Below, piece by piece: positions 28,001 to 35,104 of a stretch of DNA of 64,000 bases (positions within the stretch are counted from its first letter, which is position 1; every line of letters begins with the position of its first letter). The translations under genes and the position numbers were made by a program. Origin of the DNA: Treponema denticola (GTDB lineage Bacteria; Spirochaetota; Spirochaetia; Treponematales; Treponemataceae); assembly GCF_024181405.1 (NCBI RefSeq), contig NZ_CP051302.1:1054001-1118000 (forward strand). Direction: 5' to 3'. Below the pieces are notes generated by a model. The model had not been told where the DNA came from. It worked only from the letters and a program-made list of their open reading frames with translations, and made no database searches.

Positions 28001-29173
28001 ATGGCTGTATCGATTTGTTTACACAATGGGACACTCTTTACGGGCTTTTCCAAAATGGAAAATTGTGCCGTTTTAATTGAAGACGGAAAAATTGCCGATG
28101 TTTTTTCGGAACGCCGTTTTTTACAAAAAAAATTCGATACTTCCGTAAGAATATTTGATGTCGAAGAATCTTACATTGCTCCCGGATTTATAGACACTCA
28201 TATCCACGGTTTTAAGGGGCACGGAACCGATAACTGTTCGACGGAAGCTATGATCGAGATGTCGAAAGATTTGGCACAGTACGGGGTAACAGCTTTTAAT
28301 CCGACTCTATATCCCGCCCTCGAAGAGGACATGATACACAGTATTAAAGAAATCGTCAAAGCAATGGGAAAAGAAAACGGAGCTCATATAATGGGTATCC
28401 ATATGGAGGGTCCCTTTATTTCGCCGGATAAGCTCGGTGTACAAAGACCTGAAACCGTATGTGCGGTTGACATGGACCTTATGGAGCGATTGTGGCAGGC
28501 TTCCGAAGGGCATATCGTCAATATGACCGTCGCTCCTGAACTAAAAGGTATGCGTTACCTCGCCCTTTACGGTTTAAAGCGCGGTATAGTTATGCAGGCC
28601 GGGCATACGAATGCCGAATATCAAAATATGGTTGAAGGTATGCAGGCCGGTATTTTGCACTCCACCCACCTGTTTAATGCGATGAGCCAGCTGCATCACC
28701 GCAACCCAGGAGCAGTCGGAGCCGTACTCATTCACCCTGAAATGTCCTGTGAGATAATTGCGGACGGGGTTCATGTCCACCCGGATTTGTTCAAACTGCT
28801 TGCCCGCGATAAACCGCTGGAAAAGATTCTTCTTGTTACCGACAGCCTTACTCCCACGGAGCAGGAAAAAGGGCCGCTTATCGCAAACGGAGAAGAAGTA
28901 GTCCACGAAGGCGGCTGTTTTCACCGCTCTATAGACGGCGTTATTGCAGGTTCTTCTTTAACGATGATAAAGGGGGTAAAAAATCTCGTTAAATTCGGCT
29001 TTTCGGTTTCCGATGCGGTACGGGCTGCATCTTCAACACCTGCATCGGTTATGCGGTATACTAAAAAGGGTATGCTTATCCCCGGCTACGATGCGGACAT
29101 TGTCGTATTCGATAAACAATTCAATATCCTCGCCTCGATTATAGGCGGCACTTTTAAAAAGAATTTACTGTAA
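28001..29173 (+). CDS. nagA: N-acetylglucosamine-6-phosphate deacetylase
   Basis: 390 residues from the ATG at 28001, which has GGAG seven bases upstream; a TTG at 27962 is in frame but unsupported. Amidohydrolase fold with metal ligands in FIDTHIHGFKGHGTD near residue 59 and MEGPFISPDKLGVQ near 130, plus QAGHTNAEYQN, HLFNAMSQLHHRNPG and LLVTDSLTP. It removes the acetyl group from GlcNAc-6-phosphate so the sugar can enter glycolysis or wall recycling. A GH20-like hexosaminidase gene stood two genes downstream before the island inserted. Confidence 0.93.
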   Translation: MAVSICLHNGTLFTGFSKMENCAVLIEDGKIADVFSERRFLQKKFDTSVRIFDVEESYIAPGFIDTHIHGFKGHGTDNCSTEAMIEMSKDLAQYGVTAFNPTLYPALEEDMIHSIKEIVKAMGKENGAHIMGIHMEGPFISPDKLGVQRPETVCAVDMDLMERLWQASEGHIVNMTVAPELKGMRYLALYGLKRGIVMQAGHTNAEYQNMVEGMQAGILHSTHLFNAMSQLHHRNPGAVGAVLIHPEMSCEIIADGVHVHPDLFKLLARDKPLEKILLVTDSLTPTEQEKGPLIANGEEVVHEGGCFHRSIDGVIAGSSLTMIKGVKNLVKFGFSVSDAVRAASSTPASVMRYTKKGMLIPGYDADIVVFDKQFNILASIIGGTFKKNLL

Positions 29174-29280
29174 TTAGGAACTAGACTTGAATATTTCAGC
29201 TAAAAATGATGGTAAGGATATGAAAAAAAGCCTACTTTAAGATGGAGTTTTTTATGCCTGTATAAAAAAACTTGGTTTAC

Positions 29281-29309
29281 TTGAAAAAAAAGCTCTTATC
29301 GGATAAAAT
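29281..29309 (+). promoter_or_regulatory. guaA promoter giving a probably leaderless message
   Basis: TTGAAA (29281-29286) and TAAAAT (29304-29309) with a 17-base spacer. Only seven bases separate the -10 box from the ATG at 29317, so transcription should begin at or next to the start codon. Confidence 0.65.
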
Positions 29310-29316
29310 ACTTTTT

Positions 29317-30852
29317 ATGAAGATTACGGAAAAGATTTTAATTGTGGATTTCGGCGGTCAGTATAATCAGCTCATAGCAAGGCGTGTGCGCGACCTAAAT
29401 GTTTATTCGGATATTGTTCCGGCTTCAAAGGCCATTGATTACATAAGGGAAAATAAGCCCATAGGTATTATTTTTACGGGAGGGCCTAACAGCGTTTATG
29501 AAGAAAAAGCTCCCCTGCCCCCCAAAGAAATTTTTAACTTAAATATTCCGATTTTAGGCATTTGCTACGGTATGCAGGCCATGGCCCATTGTCTAGGCGG
29601 CAAGGTCGAAAAAAGCTTAAAAAGAGAATTCGGCAAAACATTAACAAAATTCGACACAGGTATTCCGCTCTTTAAAAACATAAAAGATAAATCTTCGGTT
29701 TGGATGAGCCATGTAGACTGCGTTTCCCGCCTGCCTGAAGGCTTTGTTTCGGCAGCTCAAACGGCAAATACAAAGAATGCGGCCATGGCAAATAAAGAAA
29801 AAAAACTTTACGGCATTCAATTCCATGCCGAAGTTGAACATTCCGAAGAAGGGCAAAATATAATCAAAAACTTTTTATACAATGTTTGCGGAGCTAAAGG
29901 CGATTGGAATATGAAAAACTTTTTGGCCGAGGCTATAAAAGATGTGCAAAATACCGTAAAAGGCGGCAAGGTGCTTTTAGCCCTATCGGGAGGAGTAGAT
30001 TCTTCCGTGCTTGCAGCTCTTTTAAATAGGGCTGTCGGTAAAAATCTGACCTGTATTTTTGTGGATCACGGCCTTATGCGCAAAAATGAGGGAGATGAGG
30101 TAGAAGCCGCCTTTAGAGATGCACCAATGAATTTTATCCGCGTAAATGCGGAAAGCCGTTTTTTGGGCAAGTTAAAAGGCATTTCCGACCCTGAAAAAAA
30201 ACGGAAAATAATCGGCGAAGAGTTTATCCGCGTTTTTGAAGAAGAAGCCAAAAAAATCGGAACTGTGGACTTCCTTGCCCAAGGCACAATTTACGCCGAT
30301 GTAGTTGAAAGCGGTACCAAGGGTTCCGCCGTAATCAAAAGCCATCATAATGTCGGAGGCCTTCCCGATCACATAAGCTTTAAGTCCCTCATCGAGCCCT
30401 TAAAAACGCTTTTTAAGGACGAAATAAGAAAATTAGGCACGGAGCTCGGCCTTCCCGATTATTTGGTACACCGTCAGCCCTTCCCCGGTCCCGGTCTTGC
30501 CATAAGAATCATGGGCGAAATAACCGAAGAAAAGCTCGATATTTTAAGGGAAGCCGATGCTATCTGGCGGAGCGAACTTGAGCGGGCAGACATAAAAAAG
30601 GATTTAAGCCAGTATTTTGCCGTTCTTACCTCAACAAAGACGGTGGGCGTTATGGGCGACTTCAGAACCTATGACTACACCCTCGCCCTGCGTGCAGTAA
30701 AAACCTCGGACTTTATGACAGCTGACTGGGTACGCATTCCCTACGAAATTTTAGACAAAGTCTCTTCCCGTATTATAAACGAGGTAAAGGGCATCAATCG
30801 AATAGTCTACGACATAACTTCAAAACCGCCGGCTACGATTGAGTGGGAGTAG
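29317..30852 (+). CDS. guaA: GMP synthase (glutamine-hydrolysing)
   Basis: 511 residues from the ATG at 29317; the upstream TTG at 29272 lies before the promoter. It makes GMP from XMP. The glutamine amidotransferase domain has [15 protein letters not shown] (nucleophile Cys) and [11 protein letters not shown]. The ATP-pyrophosphatase loop is [14 protein letters not shown], and the C-terminal dimerisation domain ends in the family-typical KPPATIEWE. The last four codons and stop overlap a 13-bp direct repeat (30838-30850) that recurs at 33707-33719, marking the island insertion site; the gene stays intact. Confidence 0.97.
   Translation: MKITEKILIVDFGGQYNQLIARRVRDLNVYSDIVPASKAIDYIRENKPIGIIFTGGPNSVYEEKAPLPPKEIFNLNIPILGICYGMQAMAHCLGGKVEKSLKREFGKTLTKFDTGIPLFKNIKDKSSVWMSHVDCVSRLPEGFVSAAQTANTKNAAMANKEKKLYGIQFHAEVEHSEEGQNIIKNFLYNVCGAKGDWNMKNFLAEAIKDVQNTVKGGKVLLALSGGVDSSVLAALLNRAVGKNLTCIFVDHGLMRKNEGDEVEAAFRDAPMNFIRVNAESRFLGKLKGISDPEKKRKIIGEEFIRVFEEEAKKIGTVDFLAQGTIYADVVESGTKGSAVIKSHHNVGGLPDHISFKSLIEPLKTLFKDEIRKLGTELGLPDYLVHRQPFPGPGLAIRIMGEITEEKLDILREADAIWRSELERADIKKDLSQYFAVLTSTKTVGVMGDFRTYDYTLALRAVKTSDFMTADWVRIPYEILDKVSSRIINEVKGINRIVYDITSKPPATIEWE
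30838..30850 (+). repeat. left direct repeat of the island (guaA 3' end)
   Basis: ATTGAGTGGGAGT, encoding the terminal IEWE of GuaA. The same 13 bases occur at 33707-33719. With either flank guaA ends Trp-Glu-stop: TAG here, TGA at the other copy. Confidence 0.8.
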
Positions 30853-30869
30853 AGTAACAAAAATGTTTC

Positions 30870-30914
30870 TTCCGTAAAATCGTTGAAAAGACAATATTAC
30901 AACGGTTTACGGAA
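30870..30914 (+). repeat. inverted repeat near the island's left end
   Basis: TTCCGTAAAATCGTTG and CAACGGTTTACGGAA form an imperfect stem with a 15-base loop between guaA and the inner direct repeat. It could terminate guaA or bind a recombinase. Confidence 0.5.
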
Positions 30915-30930
30915 GCAAAAAGCTCCTTAG

Positions 30931-30953
30931 TGATACTGTTTTGATACTAAAAA
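30931..30953 (+). repeat. inner 23-bp direct repeat, left copy
   Basis: Starts TGATACTGTTTTGATAC and continues TAAAAA; identical to 33588-33610. The flanking A-rich bases are also alike. A plausible recombinase arm site or part of the attachment region. Confidence 0.65.
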
Positions 30954-31005
30954 TGAGAAAAAGTAGGTTTAAAAGGAAGTTGTTGAATTTAGATAAATTG
31001 TTTAG

Positions 31006-31037
31006 AAAGCCTTCCATCATTTTGGTGGGAGGCTTTT
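31006..31037 (+). terminator. hairpin terminator inside the island
   Basis: AAAGCCTTCCATC / GGTGGGAGGCTTT with two G-T pairs and a five-base loop, ending in TTTT. No gene directly precedes it, so it may insulate the island from guaA transcription. Confidence 0.65.
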
Positions 31038-31091
31038 GTGGAAATAGTGGTTGATAAATTTGAATTTACCTCTATTTAGACATACAAACTG

Positions 31092-31146
31092 TTGACAACA
31101 AAGCTCCTATATAGTATGATTTGATAAACTACTATATAGGAGCTTT
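31092..31146 (+). promoter_or_regulatory. MarR promoter with a 17-bp perfect inverted-repeat operator
   Basis: Promoter TTGACA (31092-31097) and TATGAT (31115-31120), 17-base spacer. A perfect inverted repeat with 17-base arms, AAAGCTCCTATATAGTA (31100-31116) and its complement (31130-31146), straddles the -10 box and start point; the right arm contains the ribosome-binding site AGGAG. This fits autorepression by the MarR protein encoded next. Confidence 0.8.
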
Positions 31147-31149
31147 TGT

Positions 31150-31587
31150 ATGGAAATGAATGGAGGATTTCTTGTCACCAAAATAAAACAGCTTGGAGAC
31201 CGGATCTTTGAGAAGATTCTCAGTGAAAAGAATATTGATGCGTTCAATGGAGCCCAGGGGCGTATTCTTTATGTGCTGTGGCAGGAGAATGGAATCCCGA
31301 TTGGGTCACTATCGATCAAATGTGGATTAGCGATAACTTCTCTTACGACGATGCTGGAAAGAATGGAAAATCAAGGGCTGATAAGCCGCGTTCAGTCTGA
31401 AACGGACAAAAGGAAAATACTCCTGTTTCTGACTGAAAAAGCACATGCCTTAAAGGACGAGTACAATTCTGTATCTGATGAGATGGGCAGTATTTACTAC
31501 AAAGGTTTTTCAGAGGAAGAAATTACCCGGTTTGAGGAATGCCTCGACCGTATCAGAAAGAATCTTGAGGAGTGGCAGAAGTCATGA
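31150..31587 (+). CDS. MarR-family regulator of the radical SAM mobile pair
   Basis: 145 residues. Winged-helix fold of the MarR type: LYVLWQENGIPIGSLSIKCG leads into the recognition helix (ITSLTTMLERMENQGLISRV) and the wing SETDKRKILLFLTEKA. AGGAG lies seven bases before the ATG, inside the operator. Its stop overlaps the next start (ATGA), so it is co-translated with radical SAM protein A. NCBI family naming, as I recall it, recognises a MarR regulator specific to this mobile pair. The ligand is unknown. Confidence 0.88.
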   Translation: MEMNGGFLVTKIKQLGDRIFEKILSEKNIDAFNGAQGRILYVLWQENGIPIGSLSIKCGLAITSLTTMLERMENQGLISRVQSETDKRKILLFLTEKAHALKDEYNSVSDEMGSIYYKGFSEEEITRFEECLDRIRKNLEEWQKS

Positions 31588-32273
31588 GTATTTGTATCAA
31601 AGATCAGATTCAAAACATGAATATCGTCATCGGCTGCACAGTGGGGTGTGCATATTGCTATGCCCGCAACAATGTGAAACGCTGGCATATGATTGATGAC
31701 TTCGCTGACCCTGAATTCTTTCCGGGTAAGCTCAAGATGATGGAAAAGAAACGTCCGCAGAACTTTCTTCTTACCGGCATGAGCGATCTCTCCGGATGGA
31801 AGCCGGAATGGAGAGACGAGGTATTTGCAACGATCCGTGAAAATCCACAGCATCAGTTCCTATTCCTTACCAAGCGCCCCGATCTTCTGGATTTTGATAC
31901 AGATTTGGAAAACGCATGGTTTGGCGTTACGGTGACGAGGAAAGCAGAACTGTGGCGTATTGACGCGCTTCGGGAAAATGTCAGAGCAAAACACTATCAT
32001 GTTACCTTTGAACCGTTATTCGACGATCCCGGTTCAGTTGACCTTTCCAGAATCAACTGGATTGTTGTCGGCACCATGACCGGAGTTCTGAGCAGGAAGG
32101 TTCATACGGAGCCGGAGTGGGCATGGTCTCTGACGGACCAGGCACACGAGCTCGGCATTCCGGTGTTTATGAAGGAAGACCTTGTCTCTATCATAGGGGA
32201 TGAAAATATGATTCAGGAAATGCCGGAAGAATTCAATAAAGTGTTGGAGGTACAGAGATCATGGCAGAAGTAA
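31584..32273 (+). CDS. radical SAM mobile pair protein A (DUF5131/phage Gp37-like)
   Basis: 229 residues from the ATG at 31584 that overlaps the MarR stop. The N-terminal CTVGCAYCYAR is the CxxxCxxC cluster of radical SAM enzymes, and FLLTGMSDLSGWKPEWRDE, FLFLTKRPDLL and NAWFGVTVTRKAELWRID are typical of DUF5131 / phage Gp37-Gp68 proteins. The fold should bind a [4Fe-4S] cluster and S-adenosylmethionine. The reaction is unknown. It overlaps protein B by 13 bases; the pair is always of interest because it travels together on mobile DNA. Confidence 0.85.
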   Translation: MSICIKDQIQNMNIVIGCTVGCAYCYARNNVKRWHMIDDFADPEFFPGKLKMMEKKRPQNFLLTGMSDLSGWKPEWRDEVFATIRENPQHQFLFLTKRPDLLDFDTDLENAWFGVTVTRKAELWRIDALRENVRAKHYHVTFEPLFDDPGSVDLSRINWIVVGTMTGVLSRKVHTEPEWAWSLTDQAHELGIPVFMKEDLVSIIGDENMIQEMPEEFNKVLEVQRSWQK

Positions 32274-33169
32274 TCGATGGAATCCTCATTAGTGAGGTGG
32301 AAACAAAGAACATCATGACCAAGTCCAGTCTGCCGGTAGGCGGTTACTCGGTCAATCCCTATGTAGGCTGTACACATGCCTGCAAGTATTGCTACGCTTC
32401 TTTTATGAAGCGCTTTACCGGACACAAGGAGGGATGGGGCACTTTCCTTGATGTGAAGCATTGGCCGGAAATTAAAAATCCGAAGAAATATGCCGGACAG
32501 CGGGTGGTCATCGGTTCTGTGACGGATGGCTACAATCCACAGGAGGGGCAATTCGGGAATACCAGAAAACTTCTGGAGCAGCTGATCGGCAGTGACGCAG
32601 ATATTCTAATCTGCACAAAGTCTGATCTTGTGGTACGGGATATCGATCTGCTGAAGAAGCTTGGACGAGTAACCGTTTCATGGTCGATCAACACACTGGA
32701 TGAAAATTTTAAGAACGATATGGACTCTGCTTCGAGCATTGAGCGTCGTATCGCTTCTATGAAGCAGGTATATGACGCAGGGATCCGTACAGTCTGTTTC
32801 GTATCCCCAGTATTCCCCGGTATCACGGACTTTGAAGCGATCTTTGAGCGGGTAAAGGGTCAGTGCGATCTGTTCTGGCTCGAAAATCTCAATCTTCGGG
32901 GCGGTTTCAAGAAGACGATTATGGATTATATCGCTGGAAAATATCCTGACCTTGTACCGCTTTACGATGCGATCTATAACAAGCATAACCGCAGCTACTT
33001 TGAAGAGCTTGAAGTAAAAGCTGAGGAAATGGCTAAGAAGTATGATTGTCCCTTTGTGGATAATGAAATGCCTTATGGCAGAGTCCCGCAGGGACATCCG
33101 GTGATCGTGGATTATTTCTATCATGAGGAAATCCGAGGGACAGAAAATACCGGAAAAAGGAATCGTTAA
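32261..33169 (+). CDS. radical SAM mobile pair protein B
   Basis: 302 residues. Radical SAM cluster motif CTHACKYCYASFMKRF near residue 37, followed by VIGSVTDGYNPQE, ADILICTKSDLVVRDIDLL, TVSWSINTLDENF and CFVSPVFPGITDFEAI, a layout like spore-photoproduct-lyase-related radical SAM proteins. GGAGG lies ten bases before the ATG, inside the end of gene A. Two different radical SAM enzymes in one operon suggest they act on the same substrate or on each other; the substrate is not known. Confidence 0.87.
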   Translation: MAEVIDGILISEVETKNIMTKSSLPVGGYSVNPYVGCTHACKYCYASFMKRFTGHKEGWGTFLDVKHWPEIKNPKKYAGQRVVIGSVTDGYNPQEGQFGNTRKLLEQLIGSDADILICTKSDLVVRDIDLLKKLGRVTVSWSINTLDENFKNDMDSASSIERRIASMKQVYDAGIRTVCFVSPVFPGITDFEAIFERVKGQCDLFWLENLNLRGGFKKTIMDYIAGKYPDLVPLYDAIYNKHNRSYFEELEVKAEEMAKKYDCPFVDNEMPYGRVPQGHPVIVDYFYHEEIRGTENTGKRNR

Positions 33170-33201
33170 ACAGACTATTACTTTGGAAAAGATGCGAAAA
33201 T

Positions 33202-33557
33202 ATGATAAAAGACATGCAAATAGATGGCACTGTACTTGATGTTGAATGGGAAAACAATAATACTGTAAAGGAACTAAAGGAAGAATTAAAACAAGGAAAG
33301 GTAACCATCCCGGTTATCTAAATATAGCGATTTCGAGCAGGTAGGAGAAATTGGGTAAAACTTACTCCTCATCTGATAAAAGAATTACAGCAGAAGCCGG
33401 AGATATAATGCTGTACTCCGGAAACAAAATAGTTGTATTTTATGGAGCAAACACATGGGAATATACTCGAATTGGGAAGATTAAAAATTTAAGCAAGGAA
33501 GAAATAAAGCGATTATTAAGCAATAGTGATGTGATATTAAAGATAAAAATGGAATGA
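33202..33557 (+). pseudogene. frameshifted cyclophilin-like-fold gene
   Basis: Three pieces in different frames add up to one small domain. 33202-33318 gives MIKDMQIDGTVLDVEWENNN and more up to KVTIPVI, then a stop. A +1 shift gives KYSDFEQVGEIG from 33320. A second shift near 33351 gives KTYSSSDKRITAEAGDIML, YSGNKIVVFYGANTWEYTR and IGKIKN. The last piece matches the C-terminus of bacterial cyclophilin-like-fold proteins (GDxxLYxGNxxVxFYxxNTWxxTRxGKI). Two single-base insertions explain the breaks. It is decayed cargo of the island, unless sequencing errors are responsible. Confidence 0.6.
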
Positions 33558-33573
33558 TTATGATAGTAATATT

Positions 33574-33610
33574 TTTAGTATCATTATTGATACTGTTTTG
33601 ATACTAAAAA
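33574..33610 (+). repeat. inner 23-bp direct repeat, right copy, within an inverted repeat
   Basis: 33588-33610 is identical to 30931-30953. Here it is also the right part of a perfect 12-base inverted repeat, TTTTTAGTATCA (33574-33585) and TGATACTAAAAA (33599-33610). Confidence 0.7.
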
Positions 33611-33706
33611 CCTCTAAAACCACAAAAAATAGGTATAAAATGTTTGGTTTTAGAAACTTAATAGATACTGACAATACATAAAAGAAACAAATATGCTATG
33701 ATAATT

Positions 33707-33719
33707 ATTGAGTGGGAGT
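33707..33719 (+). repeat. right direct repeat of the island
   Basis: ATTGAGTGGGAGT, identical to the end of guaA at 30838-30850. Followed by GATGAAG, so the uninterrupted guaA would have ended with TGA at this junction. Confidence 0.8.
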
Positions 33720-33753
33720 GATGAAGGCGGTATACTAAATGAGGCGGTTCACT

Positions 33754-34833
33754 ATGATAGCAAAAACTCTCAAAGAAAAAGCAATGGTACTCGTACCCTT
33801 CTTGCTGCTTTTGCTTTTACAGCCGGCTGTTTACGCTCAAACAAACGGCACCATGCCTAAACGCAAATTCGTCATTGCATTTCACGCAAGCGTAAATACC
33901 GACAAAACGGGCAAAAATCTGATAAAAGAACTGCCCAATTTACAAAAACGGGGAATCAACACTCTTTTTCTCAAAATAGGCTACAACTATCAATGGAAAA
34001 GCGACCCGAAACTCTATAACAAATATGTGCTTTCCGAAACCGTCGCACGCGAAATTGCAGCCGAATGCCGCAGGCTTTCCATCGACCTTATCCCCGAAAT
34101 AAACTGCCTCGGCCATCAATCGTGGGAAAACAAAACCTTTGCCATGCTCAAAGCCTACCCCGAACTGGACGAAACTCCCGGCCTCTACCCCGGCAATAAG
34201 GGTATTTATTGCCGAAGTCTCTGCTCTTCCAATGAAAAAGTCTACACGATTTTATTCGGTTTAATCGACGAGATTACAGAAGTTTTTTCGGTAAAAAAAA
34301 TACACGTCGGCTTGGATGAGGTGTTTTTGATAGGCGAAGATGCATGCCCCCTTTGCCGAGGAAAAGACAAGGCCGAACTGTTCGCCGGTGCTGTGAACAG
34401 ACTCTACGATCACTGTGTCAAAAAACGGGGACTTACAATGTATATGTGGGGCGACCGCCTCATCGACAGCGAGGATGAAGATAGCGGTTATAAGGGCGAA
34501 TACGAAAGCTCATGTAACGGAACCTACCCCGCCGTCGACCTTATCCCTAAGGACATCATCATCTGCGACTGGCACTATGACGAGCTGGAACGCTACGGCT
34601 CCATTCCGTTTTTTTTAAACAAGGGCTTCCGCGTCCTGCCGACAAGTTTTAAAGATATTAAAGCGGTAAACGCCCTCATCGACTATTCGCTTTTATACAA
34701 GGATAACCCTGCGATGCTAGGGCACATGTACACGGCATGGGACAATTTTACAAACAAAAATCTCTCACGGTATAAACCGATGGTCAAAACGATAGACAAA
34801 TTAAAGGGAACCTCTAAAAACTTCAGTTTTTAG
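33754..34833 (+). CDS. GH20-like beta-N-acetylhexosaminidase family protein
   Basis: 359 residues from the ATG at 33754, nine bases after GAGG; an ATG at 33739 adds five residues. A signal peptide (MVLVPFLLLLLLQPAVYAQ) exports it. The TIM-barrel pattern of GH20 is visible: IDLIPEINCLGHQSWEN, then IHVGLDEVFLIG with the Asp-Glu catalytic pair, then LTMYMWGDRL and IIICDWHYDE. It should cleave terminal hexosamine from glycans or peptidoglycan fragments. Before the island inserted it followed nagA and guaA directly, which fits amino-sugar use. Confidence 0.8.
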   Translation: MIAKTLKEKAMVLVPFLLLLLLQPAVYAQTNGTMPKRKFVIAFHASVNTDKTGKNLIKELPNLQKRGINTLFLKIGYNYQWKSDPKLYNKYVLSETVAREIAAECRRLSIDLIPEINCLGHQSWENKTFAMLKAYPELDETPGLYPGNKGIYCRSLCSSNEKVYTILFGLIDEITEVFSVKKIHVGLDEVFLIGEDACPLCRGKDKAELFAGAVNRLYDHCVKKRGLTMYMWGDRLIDSEDEDSGYKGEYESSCNGTYPAVDLIPKDIIICDWHYDELERYGSIPFFLNKGFRVLPTSFKDIKAVNALIDYSLLYKDNPAMLGHMYTAWDNFTNKNLSRYKPMVKTIDKLKGTSKNFSF

Positions 34834-34838
34834 AGGTT
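34809..34838 (+). terminator. hairpin across the stop codon of the GH20 gene
   Basis: Perfect 13-base stem AACCTCTAAAAAC / GTTTTTAGAGGTT with a TTCA loop; the TAG stop lies in the right arm. No T tract follows, so termination is likely but not certain. Confidence 0.6.
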
Positions 34839-34860
34839 TACCTTAGATTTAACTTGCGAC

Positions 34861-34901
34861 GTTTTTCATAAGTCATTTATACATAAAGACTTATGAAAAA
34901 C
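34861..34901. repeat. 14-bp inverted repeat
   Basis: GTTTTTCATAAGTC and its exact complement GACTTATGAAAAAC separated by 13 bases. The flanks TGCGAC... and ...TCGTCGGT resemble a similar structure at 39299-39329. Confidence 0.7.
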
Positions 34902-34986
34902 TCGTCGGTCATCTCTATTCCGAAGGATGCGAAGCAAATCCAACAAGGTTTTTAGAGATGACCTAAAGTAAATAAATCTTGTCTCT

Positions 34987-35069
34987 TTCTCCCCATTCTC
35001 GTCAGTTCTCCCCATTCTCGTCAATTCTCCCCAAAAATACTTGACGAGAACCAAGAAACAGGTTATAAT
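34987..35069 (+). promoter_or_regulatory. promoter with operator-like repeats for the AlbA/Schlafen-type gene
   Basis: TTCTCCCCATTCTCGTCA occurs at 34987-35004 and 35006-35023, with a partial third copy (TTCTCCCC) at 35025. TTCTCGTCAA (35015-35024) is the exact complement of TTGACGAGAA (35041-35050), which contains the -35 box. The promoter is TTGACG-17-TATAAT (35041-35046, 35064-35069). Probable autoregulatory site. Confidence 0.65.
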
Positions 35070-35104
35070 TCAGTTAAGTATAACTTTGTATAAGGGGGTA
35101 TAAA

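Larger units (their letters stand above)
30838..33719 (+). mobile_element. integrated island at the 3' end of guaA carrying the radical SAM mobile pair
   Basis: About 2.87 kb bounded by 13-bp direct repeats (30838-30850, 33707-33719), with a longer 23-bp direct repeat just inside each end (30931-30953, 33588-33610). The cargo is a MarR regulator, two radical SAM proteins and a frameshifted cyclophilin-like gene. Codon use is visibly richer in G and C than in the neighbours, suggesting a Firmicutes-like donor. No recombinase gene is present, so it is either mobilised in trans or a decayed remnant. The 3' end of guaA is a known target of tyrosine-recombinase islands. Confidence 0.72.

Noticed and set aside
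29272..29316. TTG start for guaA at 29272
   Set aside because: It lies upstream of the best promoter (29281-29309) and adds residues absent from GMP synthases.
31497..31853. Minus-strand frame across the MarR and radical SAM genes
   Set aside because: It is antisense to a strongly supported overlapping operon and has no start signals.
34987..35032. Short direct repeats as a CRISPR remnant
   Set aside because: The 18-base units are separated by a single base and lie in a promoter; they look like protein-binding sites.
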